64,000 nucleotides of DNA from JAFAGO01 sp031987605 (GCA_031987605.1 DALZZF010000001.1:434001-498000); one strand, 5' to 3'; positions 1-8,408 are shown, counted from the first letter of the stretch. Numbers and translations are program-made. The notes: a model not told the origin generated them from the sequence alone.

Positions 1-2
1 AA

Positions 3-677
3 CAATTCAGTATTCATCAGTCTGAGGAAGTTTTTCGTGTGGGAACAGATGCAGTGCTTTTGGGCGCATTGGCAAATGTTGATGATATTTCAAACGCTTT
101 AGAAATTGGCTGTGGAACGGGAATTATTTCTTTAATGATTGCTCAACGAAATCTTTCGGTGAAGATTAAAGCATTGGATATTGATGAAAATGCAGTTCAG
201 ATAGCAAAACAAAATTTCACCAAATCTCCTTTTTCAGAACGCCTTTCTGTAAGTCATGAAGATTTTAAAATTTGGAATACGGATGAACGTTTTGATTTTG
301 TCTTTTCAAATCCGCCTTATTTTGAAGAGAATTCATCGCAAAAAGACGTATTGGCGCGCCAAAAAATAGCTTTGGATTTCGATCATATTTTAAACAAATC
401 ATCCGAAATTCTTTCGGGAGAAGGAAGACTCTCGGTAATTATTCCATCAGAATCTTCCGAAGAATTTGTCTCAACCGCAAAAAATTACCACCTGAATTTA
501 AGTCGTAAAATCAATATTTTCGGGATTGAAAAGGGTATTTTAAAAAGAAATATTCTGGAGTTATCAAGAAAGCAACAGCCTTTAACGGAACTCAATTTTT
601 ATATTGAAAAAAGTCCGAGAAAATATTCCGATCAGTATTTGGAAGCTACGAAAGATTTTCATGTTTTTGGGAAATAA
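3..677 (+). CDS. trmN6: tRNA1(Val) (adenine(37)-N6)-methyltransferase, 5' end cut by the window edge
   Basis: Class I SAM-dependent methyltransferase that would make m6A37 in tRNA1(Val). The frame is open to the left edge: codons from base 3 read QFSIHQSEEVFR before VGTDAVLLGA, and this family has that sequence upstream of the SAM site. A GTG at 39 is therefore an internal codon, and the real start lies outside the window. The SAM-binding glycine loop is seen as EIGCGTGIISL. The catalytic adenine N6-methylase motif NPPY is encoded at 309-320. The C-terminal half has the usual family length and ends before a hairpin that separates it from convergent ftsE. The TrmN6/YfiC assignment rests on motif order; a related N6-adenine methylase is the alternative. 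Confidence 0.82.
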   Translation, partial: QFSIHQSEEVFRVGTDAVLLGALANVDDISNALEIGCGTGIISLMIAQRNLSVKIKALDIDENAVQIAKQNFTKSPFSERLSVSHEDFKIWNTDERFDFVFSNPPYFEENSSQKDVLARQKIALDFDHILNKSSEILSGEGRLSVIIPSESSEEFVSTAKNYHLNLSRKINIFGIEKGILKRNILELSRKQQPLTELNFYIEKSPRKYSDQYLEATKDFHVFGK

Positions 678-678
678 A

Positions 679-714
679 AAACTCCAACGCGTTCTGCATC
701 GGAGTTTATGTTAT
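679..714. terminator. Hairpin between convergent trmN6 and ftsE
   Basis: Arms AAACTCC (679-685) and GGAGTTT (701-707) pair perfectly around a 15-nt loop that itself contains AACGCGTT. A T-rich stretch follows on the plus strand. It sits between two genes that converge, so it may serve both directions. Confidence 0.6.
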
Positions 715-728
715 TTATTTTTCTGTAT

Positions 729-1439
729 TTATTCAAAAAGTTCTGCAGTATTCAGCACGTGAACTCTGCCGTCTTCACAACGAATGGCTTCTCCCGGGAA
801 ATTGTGAATCATGTGATAATCGTGCGTTGCCATTACCACAGCACAGTGATTTTCAATTGCCACTTGCTTCAGGAGTGTCATAATTCCGTTTGAAGTTTCC
901 GGATCCAGATTTCCTGTTGGCTCATCGGCAAGAATCAGGGCAGGATGATTCAGCAAAGCTCTTGCAATCGCGATACGCTGCTGTTCTCCACCTGAAAGTT
1001 CATGGGGCATTTTGTGTTTTTTGGTTTTCATTCCCACGCTGCCCAAAACTTCATTAATGCGGTCGTCCATTTGGGTTTTGTCTTTCCAACCGGTGGCTTC
1101 CAAAACGAATTTCAGGTTTTTTTCTACAGTTCTGTCCGGCAGCAACTGGAAATCCTGAAATACAATTCCTAATTTTCTTCGGAGATTTGGTACTTCCGAA
1201 ACCCGAAGTTTTTCCAAATCGAATCCGGCAACACTTCCGCTTCCGCCAGCCAATGGAATATGGCCGTAAAGCGTTTTCAAAAGAGAACTTTTCCCAGAAC
1301 CGGTTTTTCCGATCAGGTAACAGAATTTTCCTTTTTGGATATGAAGGTCTACATGGCTGAGAACGATAAAATTCTTTTGTGCAATGGTAGCGTTATTCAG
1401 GTTGATGATGTTGTCACCTTGTGTATCTCTGTGTGGCAT
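729..1439 (-). CDS. ftsE: Cell division ATP-binding protein FtsE-like ABC ATPase
   Basis: ABC-type ATPase of 236 residues, the usual FtsE length. Walker A GKTGSGKS is at residues 44-51, the Q-loop at about Q95, the signature LSGGEQQR at 148-155, and Walker B LILADEP at 168-174, followed by the D-loop GNLDPE. In characterised bacteria FtsE pairs with the membrane protein FtsX, couples ATP hydrolysis to peptidoglycan hydrolase activation at the septum, and acts on the inner face of the inner membrane. No ftsX lies in the window, which is common in Bacteroidetes. A lipoprotein-export LolD-type ATPase is the main alternative, because the two families share this core. The FDLEKLR segment and the lack of a neighbouring permease favour FtsE. 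Confidence 0.75.
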   Translation of the reverse strand: MPHRDTQGDNIINLNNATIAQKNFIVLSHVDLHIQKGKFCYLIGKTGSGKSSLLKTLYGHIPLAGGSGSVAGFDLEKLRVSEVPNLRRKLGIVFQDFQLLPDRTVEKNLKFVLEATGWKDKTQMDDRINEVLGSVGMKTKKHKMPHELSGGEQQRIAIARALLNHPALILADEPTGNLDPETSNGIMTLLKQVAIENHCAVVMATHDYHMIHNFPGEAIRCEDGRVHVLNTAELFE

Positions 1440-1533
1440 TTGTATGGTAAATTGATCTGAAGACAGAATGTAATTAAACGATAAAAATACTTAAAAACTT
1501 TGTTTCAGTACAAAAAATTGGGAAATTTTAACA

Positions 1534-1569
1534 ACAAAAAATGCCTGAAAAATAAACTTCTTCAAGCAT
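1534..1569 (-). terminator. Rho-independent terminator of rpmH
   Basis: Read on the minus strand, TGCTTGAA pairs with TTCAGGCA (8 bp, one G-U) around a 12-nt loop, followed by a T-run. It lies just after the L34 stop codon and before ftsE, so rpmH appears to be transcribed separately from ftsE. Confidence 0.7.
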
Positions 1570-1593
1570 CCTTTGTATATGATAATACAGAAA

Positions 1594-1749
1594 TTATCTC
1601 TTAGCGCGTACAGCACTAACGGTTAATCTCTTTCTGCCTTTTGCTCTTCTTGCAGCCAAAACTCTTCTACCGTTTGGCGTAGACATTCTTTCTCTGAAAC
1701 CGTGTTTGTTTCTTTTCTTTCTTTCGGATGGTTGAAATGTTCTTTTCAT
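1594..1749 (-). CDS. rpmH: 50S ribosomal protein L34
   Basis: A 51-residue, very basic protein beginning MKRTFQPSERKKRNKHGF and ending SAVRAKR. This is the diagnostic L34 sequence: the KRTFQPS start, the HGFRERM core and an RAKGRKRL tail. L34 is a component of the large ribosomal subunit. The protein is slightly longer than the 44-46 residues of proteobacterial L34, as is typical of Bacteroidetes. It has its own promoter and terminator and is not in the classic rpmH-rnpA arrangement, since nrnA is divergent upstream. No doubt about identity. Confidence 0.97.
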   Translation of the reverse strand: MKRTFQPSERKKRNKHGFRERMSTPNGRRVLAARRAKGRKRLTVSAVRAKR

Positions 1750-1795
1750 TACTTCAGGATATAATGTGTCGTAAGTATCTTAAAAATTCAGGTTG

Positions 1796-1826
1796 CAAAG
1801 ATATAGAAATTTTATAAAAAGACAAA
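1796..1826 (-). promoter_or_regulatory. Bacteroidetes-type promoter of rpmH
   Basis: On the minus strand, TTTG (RC of 1823-1826) is followed 19 nt after its TTG by TATCTTTG (RC of 1796-1803). This matches the flavobacterial -33/-7 consensus TTTG-N(17-19)-TAnnTTTG. It is the best complete promoter in the window and sits 46 nt before the rpmH start. Confidence 0.75.
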
Positions 1827-1908
1827 TAATTTGTAATATTTTATTTTCGAGTTCTTGCAAAACGTTTTGCGAAGATCGTCTTTTTAAATTAATTTCCCAG
1901 AAAAATGT

Positions 1909-1916
1909 ATCTTTGG
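1909..1916 (+). promoter_or_regulatory. -7 box TATCTTTG upstream of the DHH phosphoesterase gene
   Basis: The sequence matches TAnnTTTG and lies 24 nt before the ATG at 1941. It overlaps an upstream in-frame ATG at 1905, so transcripts from it would begin after that codon. This supports 1941 as the true start. No clear -33 TTG is visible. Confidence 0.55.
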
Positions 1917-1940
1917 AATCCCAAAAATTTTTTCAAGATT

Positions 1941-2948
1941 ATGTTTTCAGCACAAGAAATTTCCGAAATCCGCGAACTGATTGTTCCGGGAAAAAAAATC
2001 GTCATCATTACCCATTATAATCCGGATGGCGACGCAATCGGAAGTTCACTCGGATTGAAACATTTTCTTCGGGCAAGAGGTGTGGAAGCCAGTGTAATTG
2101 TGCCGAATGATTTTCCTAAATTTTTAAAATGGCTTCCCGAAGCCAAAAAAATAACCATTGCAGATTATAAAAGAAAACAGGCTTCACAAATGATTGATGA
2201 GGCTGACGTTCTTTTTATTCTCGATTTTAATGCTTCACACAGAAGCGGAAATCTGGTTGCCCCTTGGATTGATCGTTCAAAAGCCGTTAAAATTCTGATT
2301 GATCATCATCAGCAACCGGATCGTTTTGATTATCTGTATTCCGACACTTCAGTTCCGGCAACATGCCAGATGGTGTATCATTTTATCCAGACTTTGGGCG
2401 ATGAACGCTTGGTAAATGAAGAAATTGCAGAATGTTTATACACCGGAATTATGACGGATACAGGCGGTTTCAGATTTCGATCTACGAGTTCCACCACGCA
2501 CAGAATTGTGGCGGATTTAATTGACAAAGGAGCGGATCCTGCAAAAATTTCTACCCATGTTTTAGATACCAATACGGTTTCAAGATTGCATTTGCTGGCT
2601 TTGGTTCTGGGCAGAGTTGAGTTGACCAAAGAAGGAAAAGTCGCCATTCTTTATCTGAAAAGGGATGAACTAAAAGAATATGGCTTCGAAAAAGGAGATA
2701 CCGAAGGTTTTGTGAATTATGGTTTGAGTATTTTGGGAACGCGCGTTTCTGCCTTTTTTATGGAGGATTTGTATGAAGATTTTATTAAGATTTCTTTCCG
2801 AAGCAAAGATGATGTGGATGTGAACCAGTTTTCCAGAAAATACTTCAACGGTGGAGGACACATCAATGCTGCAGGTGGAAAATATTTTAAAAATATATAC
2901 GAAACCATCGAAGATTTCAAAGAAAATATTGAAAAAGAGGCGTTCTAA
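1941..2948 (+). CDS. nrnA: DHH-family bifunctional oligoribonuclease / PAP phosphatase (NrnA-like)
   Basis: A DHH/DHHA1 phosphoesterase of 335 residues. NrnA enzymes degrade nano-RNAs from the 3' end and dephosphorylate pAp in the cytoplasm using Mn2+. The metal-binding motif HYNPDGDAIGSS covers residues 25-36, the second-motif aspartate is in LDFNASHRSG, and the family's DHH triplet is in LIDHHQQPD. The C-terminal DHHA1 substrate motif reads GGGHINAAGG. An upstream in-frame ATG at 1905 would add 12 residues but lies on the promoter -7 box, so MFSAQEIS at 1941 is preferred. It converges on the DUF1304 gene with only 4 nt between stops. Confidence 0.85.
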   Translation: MFSAQEISEIRELIVPGKKIVIITHYNPDGDAIGSSLGLKHFLRARGVEASVIVPNDFPKFLKWLPEAKKITIADYKRKQASQMIDEADVLFILDFNASHRSGNLVAPWIDRSKAVKILIDHHQQPDRFDYLYSDTSVPATCQMVYHFIQTLGDERLVNEEIAECLYTGIMTDTGGFRFRSTSSTTHRIVADLIDKGADPAKISTHVLDTNTVSRLHLLALVLGRVELTKEGKVAILYLKRDELKEYGFEKGDTEGFVNYGLSILGTRVSAFFMEDLYEDFIKISFRSKDDVDVNQFSRKYFNGGGHINAAGGKYFKNIYETIEDFKENIEKEAF

Positions 2949-2952
2949 ATTT

Positions 2953-3318
2953 CTATTTCAAGAATAAAACGATTAAGGCAATAATAGCAGGCAATGCCTG
3001 AACAAAGAAAATCTTTTTCGTGGCTGAAATTGCTCCGTAAATTCCTGCAATTCCTACGCAACCTAAAAAGAAAGCGGCAATATTTCGGCTCCATTCAACA
3101 TCACAAATCAACAACGACCAAATTAAACCCGCCGCCAAAAATCCGTTGTACAAACCTTGGTTTGCAGCCAAGCCTTTGGTTGGTTTGAAAAGTTCAGAAG
3201 TTAAAGTGCCTTTAAAGGTTTTCTTGCCCAAAGTTTCCCAGGCAAACATTTCCATGTATAAGATGTACAAATGTTCAAGAGCGACAAGACCGATTAAGAT
3301 TTTTGAGAGGATTTCCAT
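2953..3318 (-). CDS. DUF1304 family membrane protein
   Basis: A small integral membrane protein of 121 residues with about four hydrophobic segments. Features matching the DUF1304 family are a charged HLYILYMEMFAW stretch after the first segment, NQGLYNGFLAAGL in the middle, and a hydrophobic C-terminus ending VLFLK. The biochemical role is not known. It is the last gene of a five-gene minus-strand operon and follows the patatin gene by 13 nt, so a membrane-lipid connection is possible but only inferred from position. Confidence 0.75.
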   Translation of the reverse strand: MEILSKILIGLVALEHLYILYMEMFAWETLGKKTFKGTLTSELFKPTKGLAANQGLYNGFLAAGLIWSLLICDVEWSRNIAAFFLGCVGIAGIYGAISATKKIFFVQALPAIIALIVLFLK

Positions 3319-3331
3319 AGTTTAATTTAGA

Positions 3332-4117
3332 TTATGAAGTTTTAAAAGCATTGAGTTTTTCACATGTAAATTCATACACATTGTCAAACATTGCAATCAT
3401 TCCGTCTTTTTTGAAAATACTGTATTTCAGCATTTCCGGGGGATTAATGAAAATATCGCAATTGTTCTTCTTGGAGTAAACCGAATTGGAAATTGCAAGA
3501 TGAAGAATGCGGTCGAATTCCGTGGAGGCAGACATTTTGTTTAACGGTTCAAAACCCATCGAATTTACGTGTGAACCAATCAGAAAATCGCATTTATTTT
3601 GAATGGGTTCTGTTGGTAGATTATCCAAAACACCACCATCCACATAAAATTTATTGCCGATTATTACCGGTGGAAAAATAAAAGGAACAGCGGAAGTGGC
3701 CAGAAGTTTTTCAAAAAGTTTTCCTTCGGAAAAATATTCGATTTTGCCTTGTGTGAGTTCTGAAGCAGCAATAAAAAGAGGAATTTTCAAAACAGAAAAA
3801 TCATCTTCAGGAATATATTTTGAAAAAATATTCAACAGAAATTTCGGATTGAAGATTCCGTTTCTTGAAATTTTCAGGCTGGAGCGTGAAAAGAAGGTTT
3901 CGTGGTGAACAATCGCCATCATTTCATCCGGAGTTTTTCCCAAAGCATAAAAAGCACCCACAATTGCGCCGGCACTGGTTCCGGAAATAATTTTCGGAGC
4001 AAGATCAAATTCTTCCAAGGCTTTAAGAACGGCAATGTGTGCAATGCCACGCATTCCGCCACCGGAAAGGGTTACGCCGATTTTTCTTTCTTTTTTGAAA
4101 TTTGAAAATAATGACAT
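3332..4117 (-). CDS. Patatin-like phospholipase family protein
   Basis: A 261-residue patatin-fold serine lipid hydrolase. The oxyanion-hole motif SGGGMRGIAH, the nucleophile elbow GTSAG and the catalytic aspartate in VDGGVLDNLP are all present in the right order, giving the Ser-Asp dyad. It is in the RssA/YlbK class of short cytoplasmic patatins and lacks the POTRA and beta-barrel parts of secreted PlpD-type enzymes. The substrate is unknown; phospholipid or lysophospholipid acyl-ester hydrolysis is inferred from the family. It lies in the operon between an exported protein (15 nt gap) and DUF1304 (13 nt gap). Confidence 0.85.
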   Translation of the reverse strand: MSLFSNFKKERKIGVTLSGGGMRGIAHIAVLKALEEFDLAPKIISGTSAGAIVGAFYALGKTPDEMMAIVHHETFFSRSSLKISRNGIFNPKFLLNIFSKYIPEDDFSVLKIPLFIAASELTQGKIEYFSEGKLFEKLLATSAVPFIFPPVIIGNKFYVDGGVLDNLPTEPIQNKCDFLIGSHVNSMGFEPLNKMSASTEFDRILHLAISNSVYSKKNNCDIFINPPEMLKYSIFKKDGMIAMFDNVYEFTCEKLNAFKTS

Positions 4118-4132
4118 CAGTGGGAATGGTTT

Positions 4133-4909
4133 TTACGGTTCATCACATTCTGAAGTTATTTTTGTAAAAAGTTTGGTAAACTCTTTCTCCATATTTTCAT
4201 ATTCATCAAAAGGATCGAGCTGGTTATTGTTACAATTCCACCACCCGAAATTCAGGAGATCAATTGTCGCATAATCCCGTTTTTCGTTGCTGTTTTTAAA
4301 AGAATAAAAATCGTTCATAATGCGATCCGGATCTGCGTTTTTGGCACTCATTTCCTCACGGATTTTTTTCCATGTCCCCATTAATAATTCATCATTTCCA
4401 TTCAATGCTTCTGCGTATTTGATGCATTTGGAATGCGTGTTTTGCTTTAAAACTGAAGGATTGGTATATGCCTGAATTTCTGCTCGTTTTAATTCATGAA
4501 TTTTTGTCAGTTTTTGTAATGTTCTGTTTTTTATATCGCTCCAAAAAGGAGTGTTGATGTTTTTAAGGGCTTTGATTTCGGAGGATGCTTTCTGGTAATC
4601 CTGATCGAGTTTTTGAAGAGTCTGCTGTCGTTCAGTTCGCGCTTTTTTCAGATCTTTTATATTGAAAACCAATGGTGTGCCGAGGTAATAATTACTGTAT
4701 TGGTACCAGAGTTTATAGGTGTCTTCCAATTGTTGAGCGTTATATTTTTTATTGTCGTAATGTCCGGTATTTGTACAAAGATCTGTTTGGTAAGTAAAGA
4801 TTCCTTTCCCCAAATTTCTTGTGGATTTACTGTTGGATTTTTGAGCAAATACGGATAAAGACACCATTAGGAATCCGGAAATAAACAAAAAGGAAAGGAT
4901 TTTTTGCAT
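4133..4909 (-). CDS. Exported protein of unknown function with coiled-coil centre
   Basis: A protein of 258 residues when started at the ATG at 4909. A longer frame reaching 4978 would overlap the upstream hydrolase gene and places the signal peptide internally. From 4909 it begins MQKILSFLFISGFLMVSLSV followed by FAQ, a clear Sec signal peptide. The middle is charged and rich in K, E and Q, consistent with a coiled coil. The C-terminal part holds NFGWWNCNNN and ends SECDEP, so paired cysteines are possible. I do not recognise a family. It sits 10 nt after the alpha/beta hydrolase in the same operon and is probably periplasmic. Confidence 0.7.
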   Translation of the reverse strand: MQKILSFLFISGFLMVSLSVFAQKSNSKSTRNLGKGIFTYQTDLCTNTGHYDNKKYNAQQLEDTYKLWYQYSNYYLGTPLVFNIKDLKKARTERQQTLQKLDQDYQKASSEIKALKNINTPFWSDIKNRTLQKLTKIHELKRAEIQAYTNPSVLKQNTHSKCIKYAEALNGNDELLMGTWKKIREEMSAKNADPDRIMNDFYSFKNSNEKRDYATIDLLNFGWWNCNNNQLDPFDEYENMEKEFTKLFTKITSECDEP

Positions 4910-4919
4910 TGAATTGAAA

Positions 4920-5702
4920 TTAAAAAACCAAATGTTTCGGAAGATTGTGCAAAAGTTCCGTGTTGATAATTGCGGCACATATTTCCGGTTTTTCCCAATG
5001 TCCGTTATGTCCGCAGTCCAGCATATAGGTTTTGATGTTGGAATTGTTCGGAATATGTTTCATAAAAGTTTCGGTTTTCACGGCGTTGTCCTGTTTTCCG
5101 GTTATGATGACGATTTTTTCCCGAAAAGTTTCCAGAATTTTTGTACGATCCGGGCGTTCTGCCATGCCGAGTTGGGAAGCTTTCGCGCCTTCCGGATTGG
5201 TGGACAGTGCAATTTCTTTGGCAAGCGCAATTTTGCCTTCCAGAATATCTTTTTCATTTTCGCTGAAAAGATTCGGAATGCTGGTGTTTACAAATAAGGA
5301 AAAATCTTTGTCGATAACATCAATGCTTCGTTTTCTGGTATTTTTCTTCTCATCGTTGTCCGGAAGTGTTGTGGAAAAAAACAAGGTGATGCTTTTCAGT
5401 TTTTCCGGAAATTTTTCAGCGAAAGCCAATGTGGTATATCCGCCCATGGAATGTCCGAGCATATGAACTTTGTCCAGATCGAGATCATCAACAACTTTCC
5501 GCACTTCTTCCGCCATCATTTCCATGGTTTGAATTTCTCCCAGAACTTCAGAATTTCCATGTCCCGGAAGATCAATTTTTATTAAAGTGAATTCTTCAGA
5601 AAGATGTTTTTCCAGATCCTCCCAAATGCTGAGGTTTTCCATAAACCCGTGCAAAAGCACCAAAGGTTCTTTGCCTTCTCTTTCCATTGTGAAATTAAGC
5701 AT
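4920..5702 (-). CDS. Alpha/beta fold hydrolase
   Basis: A single-domain alpha/beta hydrolase of 260 residues, without signal peptide. The oxyanion region is HGFMENLSIW, the nucleophile elbow is GHSMGGY, and the C-terminal histidine is in DCGHNGHW. An acidic residue in ITGKQDNAV probably completes the triad. The pattern fits the BioH/MenH/esterase group, but the substrate cannot be deduced. It belongs to the tight minus-strand operon with patatin, which may indicate shared ester or lipid substrates; that link is inference. Confidence 0.85.
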   Translation of the reverse strand: MLNFTMEREGKEPLVLLHGFMENLSIWEDLEKHLSEEFTLIKIDLPGHGNSEVLGEIQTMEMMAEEVRKVVDDLDLDKVHMLGHSMGGYTTLAFAEKFPEKLKSITLFFSTTLPDNDEKKNTRKRSIDVIDKDFSLFVNTSIPNLFSENEKDILEGKIALAKEIALSTNPEGAKASQLGMAERPDRTKILETFREKIVIITGKQDNAVKTETFMKHIPNNSNIKTYMLDCGHNGHWEKPEICAAIINTELLHNLPKHLVF

Positions 5703-5729
5703 AACTGAATGTTTTTTTATTTTCTCAAG

Positions 5730-6248
5730 TTACAATTTTATATCAATATAATCTGCAAAACCGGAATCGTTTACCATATCTTGCAGTCGCCAGGTTTTTC
5801 CGCCGTCTTTACTTTGGAATGTTTTGCTTCCTTTCCGGGTATAGGGTTTTCCATTGTTGTAGTCGTGAATGCTTTGAGTAATTTCTCCGTAAAAATTGAA
5901 ATATTTTTCGCTCACACGTAGTGCGGTTCCTTTGATTTTAATATAATTTTTTCCGGACGAATGTTCTCCTTCCACAAAATATTCATCATTATTGCCGGTT
6001 ACTTTGGTAAAGGTAACTTTTCCGTCTCCTGAAATCATATTGTGGATGAGTTTGTGTGTTCCGGATAATGCCGAAAATCTTGGTTTGTTTCGGATGCTGT
6101 CGTTGATTTTGCTTCTCGTCTCATTAATCGAATCGATAATTTTTGTGCTGTCAATCTGTGGTGAAACCTTTTGGTTTTCGGAAGAATTTTCTTTTTTGCA
6201 GGAAATAACGGCAAGGAATAAAACTAATGGCAATAGGATTCTCATCAT
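5730..6248 (-). CDS. Putative lipoprotein, unknown function
   Basis: A 172-residue protein with a lipoprotein signal: a hydrophobic N-terminus then VISC followed by KKENSSENQ. Lipidation at the cysteine and outer-membrane or periplasmic location are inferred. The rest includes IKIKGTALRVSEKYFNFYG and ends with a segment GSKTFQSKDGGKTW, a beta-rich pattern without a family I can name. A second ATG lies one codon downstream and is an equally good start. It is the first gene of the five-gene operon running down to 2953 and is separated from upstream exbD by a terminator. Confidence 0.7.
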   Translation of the reverse strand: MMRILLPLVLFLAVISCKKENSSENQKVSPQIDSTKIIDSINETRSKINDSIRNKPRFSALSGTHKLIHNMISGDGKVTFTKVTGNNDEYFVEGEHSSGKNYIKIKGTALRVSEKYFNFYGEITQSIHDYNNGKPYTRKGSKTFQSKDGGKTWRLQDMVNDSGFADYIDIKL

Positions 6249-6269
6249 AAAATTTTTATTTTCAAAAAT

Positions 6270-6298
6270 AAAAAAAAGAGTACATCATCGCACTCTTA
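6270..6298 (-). terminator. Terminator of the lone exbD gene
   Basis: Read on the minus strand, AAGAGT (RC of 6292-6297) pairs with ACTCTT (RC of 6276-6281) and is followed directly by a run of T. It separates exbD from the downstream lipoprotein operon. Confidence 0.65.
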
Positions 6299-6321
6299 AA
6301 TATTGTGTTGTTGAAAAATTT

Positions 6322-6837
6322 TTACTTTTCGAGTTCTGCATATATTTTTTCTTCCACCGGTTTTAAATCTGCAATTCCGTAGCGTTCGCTGTTGGCAATG
6401 GAAAGATTGTCCAGAACATCAACAAAATTTTTATAGTTTGCATTTTTCGTAGGCTTTATAATGATGGTGAAAAGCTGTGGTTTTGGTGCCTTTTGTTTGT
6501 ACTGTTGAATAAGGGTAACCATATCCATCCCGGAAAGTGAAGTTTCGCGAACATCGGATGTTTTTAAATTATTCACGCTTTGTTGGTAATAGAAAACACG
6601 GTTGTTTTCGCCAATAATAAATGTTAATTGATTTCGGTAGTCGATTTCAGTTCTCGTTTCGCCTCCTTTTGCGGGAAGGCCGAGATCCATAATATTCGGT
6701 TTCAAAAAACTCGTAGCAAGCATAAAAAATGTAATCAACAGAAAGCCAAGATCGACCATCGGTGTCATATCTACATGAATAGGTTTTTTTCTGGAAGTGC
6801 TTTTACTTCCTGATTCAAGAGGAGTGAAATCAGCCAT
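6322..6837 (-). CDS. exbD: ExbD/TolR family biopolymer transport protein, stand-alone copy
   Basis: A 171-residue ExbD-type protein. A short basic cytoplasmic N-terminus leads to one transmembrane helix that starts DMTPMVDLGFLLITFFML; the conserved aspartate in PMVDLGF is the proton-conducting residue of the family. A periplasmic domain follows. The sequence closely parallels the second exbD of the operon at 18228 (shared MVDL-FLLITFFML, NIMDLGLPAK and ERYGIADLKP-like stretches). Here it has no exbB or tonB next to it, has its own terminator, and is presumably a paralogue that works with an ExbB encoded elsewhere. Confidence 0.9.
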   Translation of the reverse strand: MADFTPLESGSKSTSRKKPIHVDMTPMVDLGFLLITFFMLATSFLKPNIMDLGLPAKGGETRTEIDYRNQLTFIIGENNRVFYYQQSVNNLKTSDVRETSLSGMDMVTLIQQYKQKAPKPQLFTIIIKPTKNANYKNFVDVLDNLSIANSERYGIADLKPVEEKIYAELEK

Positions 6838-7013
6838 GATATTTTTTTAAAATGAAACAAAAACGCCAATACGTAATATTTATGGCAACTAATTTGAATT
6901 TTGAATACAAACTGTATACCTAAAAATATATTTTTAAGATAAATGTATTAATTTAAGAATGATTTTTACGTGTGATGCTGATTAGTAAAGGATTTATTTG
7001 CGAAATAAAAATG

Positions 7014-8315
7014 TTAAAAAAAGATGCGGTACAGATGTTCCGTTTTTTCATTTGATGCAAATCTTCGATCCTGACGCAACCCCACAATTCCTAAAATTTG
7101 ATCTTGAGAATCGGTAAGAATCCAAATTTTTTCTCGTTCAAAAACGGGTATGTTTTCGTCTTTCAAATATTTTGAAATTTTTTTTCGGCCTTGCATTCCG
7201 ATAGGGAAAAAGAAATCTCCGGTTTTTTTTCTTCTGAGTTTTAAAGGGAAATGAAGTTGGTCAGCATCAAAATGCCAATGTTGGTTTTTGGGAGTTTCAG
7301 AAAGAGTTATGAGGTCTGACAAGTGAAAATTCGTTTGTGAATCTGTATGTGGAATAATCAATTCTTGGATTTCTTCGGAAGCTGGTTTTAGAGAAGAACG
7401 CTTTTTAAGAACCAATGTATCACGGTGAATCCAAAGTTGGAAATTTTCCGAATAGAAAACGCTTCCACTTGATGCCTGAAAAATTTTTTCGATTTGGTTT
7501 TCATTTTCAAAACCGAATTTCCTGAGAATTTCATATTGAACAAAAGGTTTTTGTTGCTCTAATTTTTCCTTGGAAAGGATGATGTTATGATTGTTTTCTA
7601 TTGTGATTTCGGATAAAACGCTGTGGACTTTTTCTTCAACTAAATTTTTAGTTTCGTGAAGGAGATGGAGGCTTTTTTCAAAATTTTTCAGAAAATCTTT
7701 ATTGGTTTTCAGAAGTTCGGGCGTGATGTGATGCCGAATCTGGTTTCGCAGATAATCATCTTTCAGATTGCTTTTGTCTTCCCGAAAAGGAATTTTATTT
7801 TTCGTGGCAAATTCCAGAATTTCATTTTTTGAAAAATGCAGCAATGGTCTCAGAATCCGGTTTCCGTTTTCCGGAATTCCGCTCAATCCGCGAATTCCCG
7901 TTCCGCGTGAAAGATTGATGATGAAGGTTTCCAGTTCGTCGTTCAAATGATGGGCGGTAACAATATAATCCAGATTTTCTTTTTTTACAATGTCTTTAAA
8001 GAATTTATACCGCAGATTTCTTGCCCAAAGCTGAACTGAATTTTCCGGCTTTTCGTCCTGTGAAACTTCATAAACGTGGCAAGTTGTTTCAGTTTTCTTA
8101 CAAGAATTTTCCACGAGTTCGCGGTCTTTCAGCGAATCTTCTCCCCGAAGATTATAATTGATGTGAGCCACCTGAAAATTCAGGCTTAACTGCTGAAAAA
8201 AATAAAGCAAAACCATGGAATCTCCGCCTCCGCTTACTGCAAGCAGAAATTTACGTTCACGAAAATCCGGAATGATGTGGTGTAGCGATTTTGCAAATTG
8301 CTTTTCCGAAAGCAT
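7014..8315 (-). CDS. tilS: tRNA(Ile)-lysidine synthase
   Basis: TilS converts C34 of tRNA-Ile(CAU) to lysidine so that it reads AUA codons. The PP-loop ATP pyrophosphatase motif SGGGDSMVLL is at residues 28-37, followed by AHINYNLRGEDS and TAHHLNDELETF, both typical. The C-terminal TilS substrate-binding domain is present, with KLRRKKTGDFFFP and GRKKISKYLKDENIP. The 433-residue length matches two-domain TilS. It is divergent from the OmpA lipoprotein gene, and the 93-nt gap carries a TAnnTTTG box for each direction. Confidence 0.95.
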   Translation of the reverse strand: MLSEKQFAKSLHHIIPDFRERKFLLAVSGGGDSMVLLYFFQQLSLNFQVAHINYNLRGEDSLKDRELVENSCKKTETTCHVYEVSQDEKPENSVQLWARNLRYKFFKDIVKKENLDYIVTAHHLNDELETFIINLSRGTGIRGLSGIPENGNRILRPLLHFSKNEILEFATKNKIPFREDKSNLKDDYLRNQIRHHITPELLKTNKDFLKNFEKSLHLLHETKNLVEEKVHSVLSEITIENNHNIILSKEKLEQQKPFVQYEILRKFGFENENQIEKIFQASSGSVFYSENFQLWIHRDTLVLKKRSSLKPASEEIQELIIPHTDSQTNFHLSDLITLSETPKNQHWHFDADQLHFPLKLRRKKTGDFFFPIGMQGRKKISKYLKDENIPVFEREKIWILTDSQDQILGIVGLRQDRRFASNEKTEHLYRIFF

Positions 8316-8346
8316 GTTAAAAAAATTAAATTTGGCTTAAATATTG

Positions 8347-8354
8347 CAAAGATA
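8347..8354 (-). promoter_or_regulatory. -7 box of tilS
   Basis: The minus strand reads TATCTTTG followed by C, matching TAnnTTTG, 31 nt before the tilS start. A -33 TTG at the right distance is not obvious. Confidence 0.5.
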
Positions 8355-8378
8355 AAGCATCTTTTGAAAATGAATTTG

Positions 8379-8386
8379 TACATTTG
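8379..8386 (+). promoter_or_regulatory. -7 box of the OmpA lipoprotein gene
   Basis: TACATTTG matches TAnnTTTG and lies 22 nt before the ATG at 8409, divergent from the tilS box 25 nt away. Confidence 0.5.
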
Positions 8387-8408
8387 AATCACATTAAATT
8401 CTTTTTTT

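Noticed and set aside
39..41. GTG as the start of the left-edge methyltransferase
   Set aside because: The frame is open to base 3 and the upstream residues fit the family, so the gene is cut by the window edge.
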